The notes under the pieces were generated by a model. The model ran no database searches. It had not been told where the DNA came from and saw only the letters and a program-made list of their open reading frames with translations. The translations under genes were made by a program, and so were the position numbers. Shown one piece after another: positions 7,666 to 16,946 of a stretch of DNA of 64,000 bases; position 1 is the stretch's first letter; each line of letters begins with the position of its first letter. Source of the stretch: Ruegeria sp. HKCCSA071 (GTDB lineage Bacteria > Pseudomonadota > Alphaproteobacteria > Rhodobacterales > Rhodobacteraceae); assembly GCF_017872555.1 (NCBI RefSeq), contig NZ_JAEDOX010000001.1, positions 124,001 through 188,000 on the forward strand, in the 5' to 3' direction.

Positions 7666-8910
7666 ATGAAACACTACTCAGCCTTTGCTGTCGCGCGGGA
7701 GGCCCTGCGCTATCACACCGGATGGGAACGCGCCTGGCGTTCGCCCGAGCCAAAGAAACGTTATGACGTCATCATCATCGGTGCTGGCGGGCATGGTCTT
7801 GCGACCGCGTATTACCTTGGCAAGAACTACGGCATTCAGAATGTCGCGGTGATCGAAAAAGGCTGGCTGGGTGGTGGCAACACGGGTCGAAACACAACGA
7901 TCATCCGCTCGAACTACCTGCAGGATCCTTCGGCGGCGATCTACGAGAAAGCACGCGGCCTTTATGAGGACCTGAGCCAGGATCTGAACTACAACATCAT
8001 GTTCAGCCCGCGTGGTGTGATCATGCTGGCGCAGACCCAGCATGAAATTCGCGGCTATCAGCGCACGGCCCATGCAAACGCCCTTCAAGGTGTGAAGACT
8101 GAATGGATCGGGCCCGAACGTGTCAAGGAACTGGTGCCTATTATCAATCTGGACGGCCCCCGTTATCCGGTTCTGGGCGGGCTCTGGCAGGAACGCGGTG
8201 GTACCGCCCGTCACGATGCCGTCGCGTGGGGCTATGCGCGCGCCTGTTCAGCGATGGGTATGGATATCATCCAACAATGCGAGGTCACGGGTGTCCGATC
8301 GCAGGATGGCCGTGTCGTCGGAGTAGACACCACCAAGGGTGCCATCGATTGTGACAAGCTGGGTATCGTCGTTGCGGGCCACTCCGGTCAACTGGCCGAG
8401 ATGGCTGGTTTCCGTCTCCCGCTGGAGGCCGTCGCATTGCAGGCACTGGTATCCGAACCCATCAAACCCTGCATGGATGTGGTCGTGATGGCCAACACCG
8501 TGCACGGCTACATGTCGCAGTCTGACAAGGGTGAGATGGTGATCGGTGGTGGGACCGACGGGTTCAACAATTTCACCCAACGTGGCAGCTTCCATCATAT
8601 CGAGGAAACCGTCCGCGCCTTGGTCGAAACCTTCCCGATGATCTCGCGCCTCAAGATGCTGCGCCAGTGGGGCGGTATCGTAGACATGACCGGCGACCGC
8701 TCACCCATCCTGTCGAAAACTCCGCTGGGCGGGTGCTTTATCAACTGCGGCTGGGGCACTGGCGGTTTCAAGGCGATTCCCGGGTCCGGCTGGGGCATGG
8801 CGCAACTGATGGCCACAGGTCATTCGCCGTTGACCGAGGCCTTCTCGCTGGACCGCTTCAAGGAAGGCCGCTTCATCGACGAAAGCGTGGCCGCCGGGGT
8901 GGCACACTGA
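7666..8910 (+). CDS. soxB: Sarcosine oxidase, beta subunit (FAD/FMN)
   Basis: Beta subunit (about 414 aa) of the heterotetrameric enzyme that oxidises sarcosine with O2 and tetrahydrofolate to glycine, 5,10-methylene-THF and H2O2. Near the N-terminus is a dinucleotide site YDVIIIGAGGHGLATAYYLG, then GGGNTGRNTTIIRSNYL; GGTARHDAV carries His183, the likely covalent FMN anchor; a C-terminal GWGTGGFKAIPGSG completes the FAD domain. The ATG at 7666 gives the usual MKHYS N-terminus of homologues; ATG 7654 is four codons earlier and cannot be excluded. First gene of soxBDAG. Confidence 0.95.
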   Translation: MKHYSAFAVAREALRYHTGWERAWRSPEPKKRYDVIIIGAGGHGLATAYYLGKNYGIQNVAVIEKGWLGGGNTGRNTTIIRSNYLQDPSAAIYEKARGLYEDLSQDLNYNIMFSPRGVIMLAQTQHEIRGYQRTAHANALQGVKTEWIGPERVKELVPIINLDGPRYPVLGGLWQERGGTARHDAVAWGYARACSAMGMDIIQQCEVTGVRSQDGRVVGVDTTKGAIDCDKLGIVVAGHSGQLAEMAGFRLPLEAVALQALVSEPIKPCMDVVVMANTVHGYMSQSDKGEMVIGGGTDGFNNFTQRGSFHHIEETVRALVETFPMISRLKMLRQWGGIVDMTGDRSPILSKTPLGGCFINCGWGTGGFKAIPGSGWGMAQLMATGHSPLTEAFSLDRFKEGRFIDESVAAGVAH

Positions 8911-8985
8911 AGGTGGGTCCGAGGTTGCCAAGAAACAGAATTCCGGTTGGCCATTGCGCCAACCAACCGCCAAAAGGATGACAAC

Positions 8986-9315
8986 ATGCTGATCCTGAAT
9001 TGCCCTTACTGCGGCGTTGATGCCGAAGAAACCGAACTGGCCGCCGGTGGCGAGGCGCATCTGAAGCGTTTTGGTCCCGGCTCGTCCGATGACGAATTCC
9101 ACGACTACCTGTTCATGCGCGAAAACCCCAAAGGCGTGCACTTTGAACGCTGGCGCCATGCCAATGGCTGCGGCAAGTGGTTTCACGCGGCGCGCTGCAC
9201 AAACACGCTAGAAGTGTTTGGCACCTACACGGCTCAGACCTCCGAGCCGCCGCAGGACATCAAAGATGCCATCGCCGCAAAGCGCCCTGGATGGACCTGG
9301 AGAGAGTTCTCCTGA
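8986..9315 (+). CDS. soxD: Sarcosine oxidase, delta subunit (zinc-binding)
   Basis: A 109-residue zinc subunit of the sarcosine oxidase complex. The metal site is provided by CPYCG at residues 6-10 plus histidines and cysteines in the RWRHANGCGKWFHAARC region. AGGA seven bases before ATG 8986 selects that start over the upstream frame. It follows soxB by 75 bp and precedes soxA, with a palindromic repeat element in the short gap before soxA. Confidence 0.94.
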   Translation: MLILNCPYCGVDAEETELAAGGEAHLKRFGPGSSDDEFHDYLFMRENPKGVHFERWRHANGCGKWFHAARCTNTLEVFGTYTAQTSEPPQDIKDAIAAKRPGWTWREFS

Positions 9316-9317
9316 TG

Positions 9318-9362
9318 CTTCATCTTTTCAAAAATACTCCCGCCGGAGGCTCCGACGCCTCC
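9318..9362 (+). repeat. Palindromic dispersed repeat, copy A (soxD-soxA gap)
   Basis: The leader CTTCATCTTTTCAAAAATAC is followed by a stem GGAGGC-TCCGAC-GCCTCC (arms of 6 bp). The leader matches the copies at 38662-38721 and 59977-60035 (there reversed), while the stem sequence differs. It fills most of the 67-bp gap between soxD and soxA. Confidence 0.7.
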
Positions 9363-9382
9363 ACCTGCGAAAGGTCCGCACA

Positions 9383-12300
9383 ATGAGCACCCGTCTCGCA
9401 AAACAAGGCCGGCTGATTGACCGGTCGAAAAAGGTCACGTTTACCTTCAACGGCACGTCGATGCAGGGCTATGAGGGCGACACGCTTGCCTCGGCGCTGC
9501 TGGCCAATGACCAGATGATGGTTGGCCGGTCGTTCAAGTACCACCGCCCTCGCGGTGTCGTCGCAAGCGGTGCGGAAGAGCCGAACGCTCTGGTCGGGCT
9601 GGGGCAGGGCAACCGGTTTGAACCGAACCAGCGCGCCACCACGACCGAGTTGTTCAACGGTCTGACCGCGATCTCTCAGAACCATTGGCCAAGCCTTGAA
9701 CACGACATCGGTGCCGTGAACACGGCGTTCGCCCGGTTCCTGCCAGCTGGCTTCTACTACAAGACGTTCATCCATCCGAAACCATTCTGGAAGCACGTCT
9801 ACGAGCCGTTTATCCGTCAGTCTGCCGGTCTGGGTAAAGCGCCCGACAAGGACAGCCGCGATGCCGATACCTATGAGCACTTCTATGCCTTCACCGATGT
9901 TCTGGTCATCGGTGGCGGTGTGGCCGGTCTACAGGCGGCAAAGGCGGCAGCAGCTTCGGGCGCCAAGGTTCTGCTGATCGAGCAGAGCGCGTATTGGGGC
10001 GGTCGCGCTCCGGTTGACGGCGGCACGGTCAATGATGAGCCTGTGGATAAGTTCGTGGAGCAATTGGTTTCCGAACTCGAAACAATGGACAACGTCTCCA
10101 TGCGCTCCCGCTGCATGGGCGCGGGTGTTTATGACCACGGTTACGTGCTGGGATATGAACGTCTGACAGACCACACGCCGGGCGTGCAAGGCCCGCGCCA
10201 CCGCCTCTGGCGTATCCGCGCCAAGCAAATTGTAACCGCAACCGGCGCAATTGAACGCCCGTTGTCCTTTGCTGGTAACGATGTTCCGGGTGTGATGCTG
10301 GCTTCTGCCATGCGCGATTATGCCGTGAACTGGGGTGTCAACCCGGGCGAGCGTGTCATCGTCGCCACCAACAATGACGACGCCTATCGCACCGCGATTA
10401 CGCTGAAGCAAGCGGGTGTGGATGTTTTGCGTATTGTTGACGCACGGGCAACGGCCGGACCTTTGGCAGAGGAAGCCCGCCAGTTGGGTATCCGCGTTGA
10501 TCCGGGCAAGGCTATTGCCAAGGTCAAGGGCGGCAAGCGCGTCAAGAAAGTCGCCATCTGCAACCAGGAAGGTGTTGGAGGCGCTCGTGAAGAGGTTGAA
10601 GCAGATGCAGTGGCCATGTCGGGCGGCTGGTCGCCGGTCGTTCATATGTGGTCTCATTGCGGTGGCAAGCTGACCTGGGATGACGCGAATGCCTTTTTCC
10701 GCCCCGATCCCTCGCGCCCGCCGCTGGGCGCAAATGGTGAGGGCTTTGTTCTGGCCGCCGGGGCATCGAATGGTGCGCTGGTGCTGGGCGATGTTCTGAC
10801 CGACGCCCACGCGGTGGGAAAAGCCGCAGCCAAGGCCGCAGGGTTCAAGCCGAAAAACATCAAGGCTCCGGTTGGCGAAACCACTGCAGAAGCACCGATG
10901 GAGGCTGTCTGGCTGATGCCGGCAAACGCCGAAATCCAGCTGCGCATGAAATCCTGGCTGGATTTCCAGAACGACGTCAAGGTTTCTGACGTCCAACTGG
11001 CCGCGCGCGAAGGGTATGAAAGCGTCGAACACACCAAGCGCTATACAACGCTGGGCATGGCGACCGATCAGGGTAAGTTGAGCAACATCAACGGATTGGC
11101 GATCCTTGCTGATGCGCTGGAATCCGAGATTCCCAAGGTCGGAACCACGACCTTCCGTCCGCCCTATACGCCCATTTCGATGGGTGCGATCGGGGGCGAG
11201 GCGCGCGGTGAAGTATTCCAGCCTATCCGTCAGACACCGATGCACAACTGGCACGACAGGAACGGTGCCGACTGGGAGCCGGTCGGTCACTGGCGCCGGA
11301 CCTATGCCTATGTCCGTCCCGGTGAATCCGTGCATGACGCGGTGAACCGTGAGGTGAAGAACACCCGCGACAACCTCGGCCTGCTGGATGCCTCGACGCT
11401 GGGCAAACTGATCGTCAAAGGCCCGGACGCAGGCAAGTTTCTGGACATAATGTACACCAACATGATGTCCACGCTGATAGTCGGCAAATGCCGCTATGGC
11501 CTGATGTGTTCGGAAAACGGCTTTCTGATCGACGACGGCGTGGTCGCACGCATTGATAAGGACACCTGGCTGTGCCACACCACCACCGGCGGGGCCGAGC
11601 GTATCCATGGTCACATGGAAGAATGGCTACAAACCGAATGGTGGGACTGGAAAGTCTATGTCGCCAACGTGACCGAGCAATATGCTCAGGTCGCTGTGGT
11701 CGGCCCGAACGCCCGCAAGGTGCTTGAGAAGCTGAACGCGCAAGCGGGCGGCGGCATGGATCTGTCGAAAGAGGCGCTGCCCTTCATGGAATGGCGCGAT
11801 GGCAAGATCGGCGAATTCGACGCACGGGCTTACCGCATCTCGTTCTCGGGTGAGCTGTCTTATGAGATTGCCGTGCCAGCATCGCAGGGTCAGGCGTTCT
11901 GGGATGCTCTGTTCGAAGCGGGGCAGGAATTCGGAGTAATGCCGTACGGCACCGAATGTCTGCACATTCTTCGGGCCGAGAAGGGCTTTATCATGATCGG
12001 CGACGAGACCGACGGCACCGTGATCCCGCAGGATCTGGGGCTCCACTGGGCGCTGTCGAAAAAGAAAGAAGACTACCTTGGCAAACGCGCCCATTCGCGC
12101 AGCCATATGGCGGACCCAGAACGTTGGAAACTGGTCGGGCTTGAGACTGTGGATGGTTCTGTTCTGCCTGATGGCGCATATGCAGTGGGTGAGGGCGTCA
12201 ATGCCAACGGTCAGCGCAACATGATCGGGCGTGTCACCTCGACCTATTTCTCGGCCAACCTCGGTAAAGGGATCGCTATGGGCCTGATCAAGCACGGCCC

Positions 12301-12412
12301 GGACCGGATGGGTGAAATCGTCGAGTTCCCGGGCACCGATGGCAAAACCTACAAAGCCAAGATCGTGGACCCGATCTTCTTCGACAAGGACGGGGAGAAG
12401 CAGAATGTCTGA
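9383..12412 (+). CDS. soxA: Sarcosine oxidase, alpha subunit
   Basis: The 1009-residue alpha subunit. Order of domains: a small N-terminal 2Fe-2S-ferredoxin-like segment (FTFNGTSMQGYEGDTLASAL) without cluster cysteines, an NAD(P)-binding domain beginning VLVIGGGVAGLQAAKAAA near residue 175, a further Rossmann segment, and a C-terminal GcvT-like aminomethyltransferase domain from about residue 620 that binds tetrahydrofolate. It receives iminium intermediates from the beta subunit. ATG 9383 with AAAGG upstream agrees with homologues (MSTRLAKQGR). The stop overlaps the soxG start by 8 bp. Confidence 0.96.
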   Translation: MSTRLAKQGRLIDRSKKVTFTFNGTSMQGYEGDTLASALLANDQMMVGRSFKYHRPRGVVASGAEEPNALVGLGQGNRFEPNQRATTTELFNGLTAISQNHWPSLEHDIGAVNTAFARFLPAGFYYKTFIHPKPFWKHVYEPFIRQSAGLGKAPDKDSRDADTYEHFYAFTDVLVIGGGVAGLQAAKAAAASGAKVLLIEQSAYWGGRAPVDGGTVNDEPVDKFVEQLVSELETMDNVSMRSRCMGAGVYDHGYVLGYERLTDHTPGVQGPRHRLWRIRAKQIVTATGAIERPLSFAGNDVPGVMLASAMRDYAVNWGVNPGERVIVATNNDDAYRTAITLKQAGVDVLRIVDARATAGPLAEEARQLGIRVDPGKAIAKVKGGKRVKKVAICNQEGVGGAREEVEADAVAMSGGWSPVVHMWSHCGGKLTWDDANAFFRPDPSRPPLGANGEGFVLAAGASNGALVLGDVLTDAHAVGKAAAKAAGFKPKNIKAPVGETTAEAPMEAVWLMPANAEIQLRMKSWLDFQNDVKVSDVQLAAREGYESVEHTKRYTTLGMATDQGKLSNINGLAILADALESEIPKVGTTTFRPPYTPISMGAIGGEARGEVFQPIRQTPMHNWHDRNGADWEPVGHWRRTYAYVRPGESVHDAVNREVKNTRDNLGLLDASTLGKLIVKGPDAGKFLDIMYTNMMSTLIVGKCRYGLMCSENGFLIDDGVVARIDKDTWLCHTTTGGAERIHGHMEEWLQTEWWDWKVYVANVTEQYAQVAVVGPNARKVLEKLNAQAGGGMDLSKEALPFMEWRDGKIGEFDARAYRISFSGELSYEIAVPASQGQAFWDALFEAGQEFGVMPYGTECLHILRAEKGFIMIGDETDGTVIPQDLGLHWALSKKKEDYLGKRAHSRSHMADPERWKLVGLETVDGSVLPDGAYAVGEGVNANGQRNMIGRVTSTYFSANLGKGIAMGLIKHGPDRMGEIVEFPGTDGKTYKAKIVDPIFFDKDGEKQNV

Positions 12413-12971
12413 ACCCATCAGCGCATTGAACCACGCCAGCTATGATGGCATCGCCAATGTCAGGGAATGTGGCCTGCAAGGCATGATCACCCTGCGCGGC
12501 GACTTGTCCGACAAAAGCCTCGCCAAGGCCGTAAAGGATGCGACTGGGCAGAACGTACCCGGTCAGCGCGAGGCGCTGGTCAGCGGCGATACCGGCGTAT
12601 GCTGGATGTCACCGGACGAGCTGCTGGTGCTGGTCCCATATGCCGAGGTCGAGACCAAACTGGCCGCAATGGTCAAAGCTTTGGGAAAAACTCACACACT
12701 GGCCGTCAACGTCTCGGATGCCCGCGCGGTATTCACGATATCAGGCGCCAGCGCACGAGAAGTGTTGGGCAAAGTCGCCCCGGTTGATCTGTCGTCCGAG
12801 GCCTTTCAACCCGGCCAAATTCGCCGCTCGCGTCTGGCGCAAGTGGCAGGCGCATTCTGGATGGACGATGCTGAAACCTTCCGCGTGGTCTGCTTCCGTT
12901 CGGCTGCGGATTACGTTTTCAAACTGCTGAAGGTCGCTGCGCAACCGGGCAGTGAGGTTGGCGTTTACTGA
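12405..12971 (+). CDS. soxG: Sarcosine oxidase, gamma subunit
   Basis: 188-residue gamma subunit, GcvT-like in fold, which completes the soxBDAG heterotetramer. The central stretch (VNVSDARAVFTISGASAREVLGKVAPVDLS) and the C-terminal FRSAADYVFKLL are typical of the family. The start overlaps the end of soxA and is preceded by GGAGAAG. A strong hairpin terminator follows 26 bp after the stop, closing the operon. Confidence 0.93.
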   Translation: MSEPISALNHASYDGIANVRECGLQGMITLRGDLSDKSLAKAVKDATGQNVPGQREALVSGDTGVCWMSPDELLVLVPYAEVETKLAAMVKALGKTHTLAVNVSDARAVFTISGASAREVLGKVAPVDLSSEAFQPGQIRRSRLAQVAGAFWMDDAETFRVVCFRSAADYVFKLLKVAAQPGSEVGVY

Positions 12972-13350
12972 CAGTTTCCTCGGCCCGAAAGTACAAGACC
13001 GCCCGCTAATTGCGGGCGGTATCTTTTTTCAGGGCAGCCAACTTAATTTTCCTTTTTAACCTGAGCTTACGATTGTGAACGCGACGGCCTTGCATCCATT
13101 TGGAGAAAGTGTTTCAGTCTGTTCGCGCTAGATGCGAAAGAGCGTCTGACGTAAAATTTGCTTTCAAATCAAAGTACTTGGTTTCGATGGCACGGTCATT
13201 TTCCGGATAGGCCCTGATTTTCGCAAGGGCGTAATGACGAAGCATCATTATTCTCACAGCCCCTCTGTTCGTCCCTGTGCTGCTAATGCAGGGCCGGCGG
13301 CCGAAGGGCGCGAGTTGAAAACAAAGAGAACACAAGAAAAGGTAAATCAA
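12972..13350. other. Intergenic region after the sox operon
   Basis: It contains the sox terminator (12998-13028). The remainder is AT-richer and presumably holds the promoter of the small secreted protein at 13351. No ORF with a ribosome site or coding bias was seen on either strand. Confidence 0.5.
12998..13028 (+). terminator. Rho-independent terminator of soxBDAG
   Basis: ACCGCCCGC-TAATT-GCGGGCGGT hairpin with 9-bp perfect arms followed by a T-rich run (ATCTTTTTTC). Confidence 0.9.
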
Positions 13351-13794
13351 ATGAAACTAACTTCTCTTTTTCTGGCTTTTAGTTTGTCGGCAGTCGCTGC
13401 TCAGGCGGAAGTGCAAAGCTATGAATGCGACCTGCATAGCACACAGGATCGGGGATGCATTTCACGCAAGGTGCTTTTGAGCGTGGATGCAGACGGCAAG
13501 CGCGCAAGAGCCTATGACGGAGCAATTCGTGCGTCAAATGAACTGGCAAGTACTCCTGTTGAAACACCGGCAGACGCCAAATTCAAGAAAACGGGGAAAG
13601 GGGAATATCGGTTGTCGTGGCGTGTGACATTGCCAGCGCAAGCAACAGGCGACTATAGGGTTGCGTATACGGCAACGCTCAATCCCAAGAACAATGCCAT
13701 AAAAATGAGGGTCAGCTTCCCGCACGCAAATGTGGGTCTCCGACCATATGGAACAGGCACGTGCAAACCAATTGCGTCTGCAGGCCTGTACTAG
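13351..13794 (+). CDS. Secreted hypothetical protein
   Basis: 147 residues with a clear signal peptide (MKLTSLFLAFSLSAVAAQA, cleavage after AQA). The mature part has cysteines at CDLHS and GCISRK near the start and GTCKP near the end, suggesting disulfides in the periplasm, and a beta-rich middle (YRLSWRVTLPAQATGDYRVAYTA-like). AAGG precedes ATG 13351 at good spacing. No family recognised. It stands alone between the sox terminator and a convergent FkbM gene. Confidence 0.7.
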   Translation: MKLTSLFLAFSLSAVAAQAEVQSYECDLHSTQDRGCISRKVLLSVDADGKRARAYDGAIRASNELASTPVETPADAKFKKTGKGEYRLSWRVTLPAQATGDYRVAYTATLNPKNNAIKMRVSFPHANVGLRPYGTGTCKPIASAGLY

Positions 13795-13827
13795 GCGAAA
13801 ACAACGCCGTCGGGTCAATTGCGGCGC

Positions 13828-14589
13828 TTAACCTGTCAGCAAAAATGTTTTGAACCCGGAGAAGGTCGAAGCTTTGGTCATACACTCAAAGCTTCGACAG
13901 GTCTCGTCACTTGTCTGGCAGTGAGTGTAGAACGAAAGAAGCTCTGCCAATTCCTCCATACGATCCAGTCGTGTCTTCGGCTCCAACAGTCCTGCATGTG
14001 TTGAAAGATACAGGGCAGGACGCTGTTGCTTCAACCAGGGCACCAGCGTCGGCAGCACCGAAAATTCAGCGCCTTCGATATCCATCTTCACCAAAGACAC
14101 GGCGGACAGATCGTTCACTGCGGCGAACTGATCCCAGGCAATCGTCAGAGCATCGGTTCCGTGCGCGCCGTCGTGCAAAAGGGAACTGGTAGAATCCCCG
14201 GGTTCGCCACGAACCGAGGCCATGCGGGCGACACCGAACTTATCCGACAGCGCGACACCCAAAGCGGAAACGTTATGAATGTCATTCAGATCGAGGTTCC
14301 AGGCCAGATGGCGGAACGCCGTGGGGTCGGGCTCAAAGCACCAGACATGGCGTGCCTTGCGCGCACCATAAAGAACTGTGGGCCCGATCCATGCGCCGAT
14401 ATCCAGGTAATCGCTTTCAGGCGAAAGATACCGGTCCATCACGGCAAAGGTTTCAGGCTCCCACTGGCCAGTGGAGGCTTTACGCCAGAACTTTGAATGG
14501 TAAGGGTCCAGACGAAACGGCTCGCCGTTCAGGTTGCCCGCATAGTAACCGCGGGCGCGGTAGAACATCTTGCGCGCCTGTGTCAGCAT
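13828..14589 (-). CDS. FkbM family SAM-dependent methyltransferase
   Basis: 253 residues. SAM-binding motif I is YLDIGAWIGPTVLYGA near residue 78, followed by VWCFEPDPTAF (acidic loop) and LVKMDIEGAEFSVLP, which is the FkbM hallmark. The family methylates O or N groups of polysaccharides, glycolipids or secondary metabolites; the substrate is not inferable. GGAGG before ATG 14589 decides the start over a longer open frame. It is divergent from sodB with about 100 bp between. Confidence 0.87.
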   Translation of the reverse strand: MLTQARKMFYRARGYYAGNLNGEPFRLDPYHSKFWRKASTGQWEPETFAVMDRYLSPESDYLDIGAWIGPTVLYGARKARHVWCFEPDPTAFRHLAWNLDLNDIHNVSALGVALSDKFGVARMASVRGEPGDSTSSLLHDGAHGTDALTIAWDQFAAVNDLSAVSLVKMDIEGAEFSVLPTLVPWLKQQRPALYLSTHAGLLEPKTRLDRMEELAELLSFYTHCQTSDETCRSFECMTKASTFSGFKTFLLTG

Positions 14590-14689
14590 CGCCTGCCTCC
14601 GGGTTTTCTTGTCTCGGCCCTTGACCTGCGGCGGCTGCCAAAGCATTTAACCTTGGGAACCGCAACTCAAATTTAAACAGGGGGCCGAC

Positions 14690-15289
14690 ATGGCTTTTGA
14701 ACTTCCTGATCTTCCTTATGCACATGACGCGCTGGCAGCCAAGGGTATGTCCGCGGAAACACTGGAATATCACCACGATCTGCACCACAAAGCCTATGTC
14801 GACAATGGCAATAAACTGATCGCCGGCACCGAATGGGACGGCAAGTCGCTGGAAGAGATCATCGTTGGCACCTACGACGCAAATGCCGTCGCGCAGAACG
14901 GTATCTTCAACAACATCAGCCAGCTGTGGAACCACAACCAGTTCTGGGAAATGATGGGCCCCGGCGATAACGCCATGCCCGGTGAGCTTGAGAAAGCTCT
15001 GACCGAAAGCTTTGGTTCGGTTGATGAATTCAAATCGCAGTTCAGCGCCGCTGGTGCCGGTCAGTTCGGCTCGGGCTGGGCGTGGCTGGTCAAGAATGCT
15101 GACGGCTCGCTGACCGTGACCAAGACTGAAAACGGCGTGAACCCGCTTTGCTTTGGTCAGACTGCGCTGCTGGGGTGCGATGTTTGGGAGCACAGCTACT
15201 ACATCGACTTCCGCAACAAGCGTCCGGCTTACCTGTCAAACTTCCTCGACAATCTGGTGAACTGGGAAAACGTCGCGTCGCGGATGTAA
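14690..15289 (+). CDS. sodB: Superoxide dismutase [Fe]
   Basis: 199-residue Fe/Mn-type superoxide dismutase that converts superoxide to O2 and H2O2 in the cytoplasm. Metal ligands are visible: H28 (YHHDLHH), H82 (WNHNQFW), D164 and H168 (DVWEHSYY). The FNNISQLWNH stretch with Gln78 fits the Fe-type rather than the Mn-type pattern. AACAGGGGGCCGAC precedes the ATG. The metallophosphoesterase begins 4 bp after the stop, so the two may form an operon. Confidence 0.96.
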   Translation: MAFELPDLPYAHDALAAKGMSAETLEYHHDLHHKAYVDNGNKLIAGTEWDGKSLEEIIVGTYDANAVAQNGIFNNISQLWNHNQFWEMMGPGDNAMPGELEKALTESFGSVDEFKSQFSAAGAGQFGSGWAWLVKNADGSLTVTKTENGVNPLCFGQTALLGCDVWEHSYYIDFRNKRPAYLSNFLDNLVNWENVASRM

Positions 15290-15293
15290 TGAA

Positions 15294-16172
15294 TTGAACC
15301 GACGCCGGTTCATAAAGGGCCTGCTGGCGGTGACGCTGGCAGGCCTAATCACATCAGTCTACGGGTTTTTCATCGAACCCGGCCTGCGGCTGCGTGTGCG
15401 AAAATGGCACGTACGCCGAGAGGATTGGACTGCGCCGCCGCTCAGGATTGCCGTACTGGCAGATTTGCATCTGGGCGAACCTTTGGTCGGGCTGGACCGA
15501 ATAAAACAGGTGGTACGGCGTACGAATGCGCTTGCGCCGGATATGATCCTGCTTCTGGGTGATTTCTTCGCAAGCCACAAAGGCGTTTTGCGTCCTGTCG
15601 AAATGAAAGATCTGGCACCGGTTCTTGCCAACCTTGAGGCCAAGAACGGCGTCTTTGCTGTACTTGGCAATCACGACTGGTGGGATGACCGGCAGGCGCA
15701 GCGCCGTGGTGCTGGCCCCAACCAATATGCCGATGCGCTGGAGCAGAGCGGAATTACGGTTTTGTCGAATACCGCCATCAAGCTAGAAGCTCTTGGTTTC
15801 TGGTTGGCGGGGCTTGAAGATCAGCTTGCGATCTGGCGCAACGGTAAACCGCAGGGGCTGGATGATCTGTCAGGGACACTGGCGCAAATCACCGATGACG
15901 CCCCGGTTGTGATGATGGCGCATGAGCCTGACATCTTCCCCCAAGTGCCCGCCAGGGTGGCCTTGACGCTGTCCGGTCATACGCATGGCGGTCAGATCCG
16001 CCTGTTTGGCTGGTCGCCGATCGTACCCTCTAAATTCGGCAACAGATATGCCTATGGGCATGTGCGCGAAGGCGGGCGGGATCTGGTCGTTTCCGGCGGC
16101 ATCGGATGTTCCATCCTTCCGGTTCGATTTGGTGTGACCCCCGAGATCACGGTCATCGAACTGACTGCCTAA
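15294..16172 (+). CDS. Membrane-anchored metallophosphoesterase (YkuE-like)
   Basis: 292 residues of the calcineurin-like superfamily. The N-terminus has RRRFIKGL followed by a hydrophobic stretch, resembling a Tat-type signal or anchor. Dinuclear metal-site residues are in order: D57 and H59 (DLH), D90 (GD), N126/H127 (GNHD), H210, and H229/H231 (GHTHGG). YkuE-type enzymes act on phospholipids or UDP-sugar-like substrates. The only in-frame start near sodB is TTG at 15294, 4 bp after the sodB stop, so translation may be coupled. Confidence 0.85.
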   Translation: MNRRRFIKGLLAVTLAGLITSVYGFFIEPGLRLRVRKWHVRREDWTAPPLRIAVLADLHLGEPLVGLDRIKQVVRRTNALAPDMILLLGDFFASHKGVLRPVEMKDLAPVLANLEAKNGVFAVLGNHDWWDDRQAQRRGAGPNQYADALEQSGITVLSNTAIKLEALGFWLAGLEDQLAIWRNGKPQGLDDLSGTLAQITDDAPVVMMAHEPDIFPQVPARVALTLSGHTHGGQIRLFGWSPIVPSKFGNRYAYGHVREGGRDLVVSGGIGCSILPVRFGVTPEITVIELTA

Positions 16173-16267
16173 AGACCTGAGGTTTCACCAACCCCAACTC
16201 TAATCCGGATATGTGCGCCAATGATGCACCGCGGCGAGGGGTCGAACACTTTCGCAACCTGCCGGGT

Positions 16268-16819
16268 CTACCTCAGCTTGTCGCGCAGGGCTGTCATCGC
16301 TGTTTCCGCACCTTCAGCCCAGATGACAAAGTCGCCCAATGACCGATCTGCAAAGCCTTGATCGATCACCTGGTGCAGCAGGGTTTTCAACGCGTCCCAA
16401 TAGCCGTTCACATTGACGATCACGATGGGTTTGTCGTGCAGGCCCAACTGCCGCCAGGTCAGTGCTTCGAACAGTTCGTCCAGTGATCCTGGCCCGCCGG
16501 GCAGGACAACGACGGCGTCAGCATTCATGATCATGACCTTTTTCCGCTCGTGCATGGTTTCTGTGATCACGAAATGGGTCAGGTCGGTCTTGCCGACCTC
16601 TCGTTTGACCAGATGCACCGGAATGACGCCAAAGGTCTCGCCACCGGCCTGTTGCGCGGCCCGGGCGACTTCGCCCATCAGCCCGACATCTCCGGCACCG
16701 TAAACCAGCCGCCAGCCTTCCTGCGCAAGAAGGCGGCCAAACTGTCGTGCGGTTTCAGAATAAGCCTTCTCGGCCCCATTGCGTGACCCGCAATACACAC
16801 AGACGGATTTCTGAGACAT
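16268..16819 (-). CDS. LOG family protein (nucleotide 5'-monophosphate phosphoribohydrolase-like)
   Basis: 183 residues of the Rossmann-fold LOG/TIGR00730 family, once called lysine decarboxylases. It has VCVYCGSRNG at the N-terminus, HERKK near residue 95 and PGGPGSLDELFE near residue 112; the last is the PGGxGTxxE active-site motif with Ser in place of Thr. Some members release cytokinin bases from nucleotides; others degrade nucleotides or have unknown roles. ATG 16819 is preceded by GGAG; the longer open frame upstream reads low-complexity antisense of the neighbouring gene and is not coding. Confidence 0.88.
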   Translation of the reverse strand: MSQKSVCVYCGSRNGAEKAYSETARQFGRLLAQEGWRLVYGAGDVGLMGEVARAAQQAGGETFGVIPVHLVKREVGKTDLTHFVITETMHERKKVMIMNADAVVVLPGGPGSLDELFEALTWRQLGLHDKPIVIVNVNGYWDALKTLLHQVIDQGFADRSLGDFVIWAEGAETAMTALRDKLR

Positions 16820-16946
16820 GAAAGAGACGCTCCGGGGTTGTGTCAGAGGTTTTGACCCGTGATAGCGGGATTGATAGATTGGCTCAACTGTCCGCTGGAA
16901 GGCTTTTGAAGACAAAGCTTTTGTACGGTGGGGTGAAAGGAAAACA

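Noticed and set aside
9929..11614. Long open frame on the minus strand across soxA
   Set aside because: A mirror effect of GC-rich codons in soxA; no ribosome site, and the soxA frame has clear family homology.
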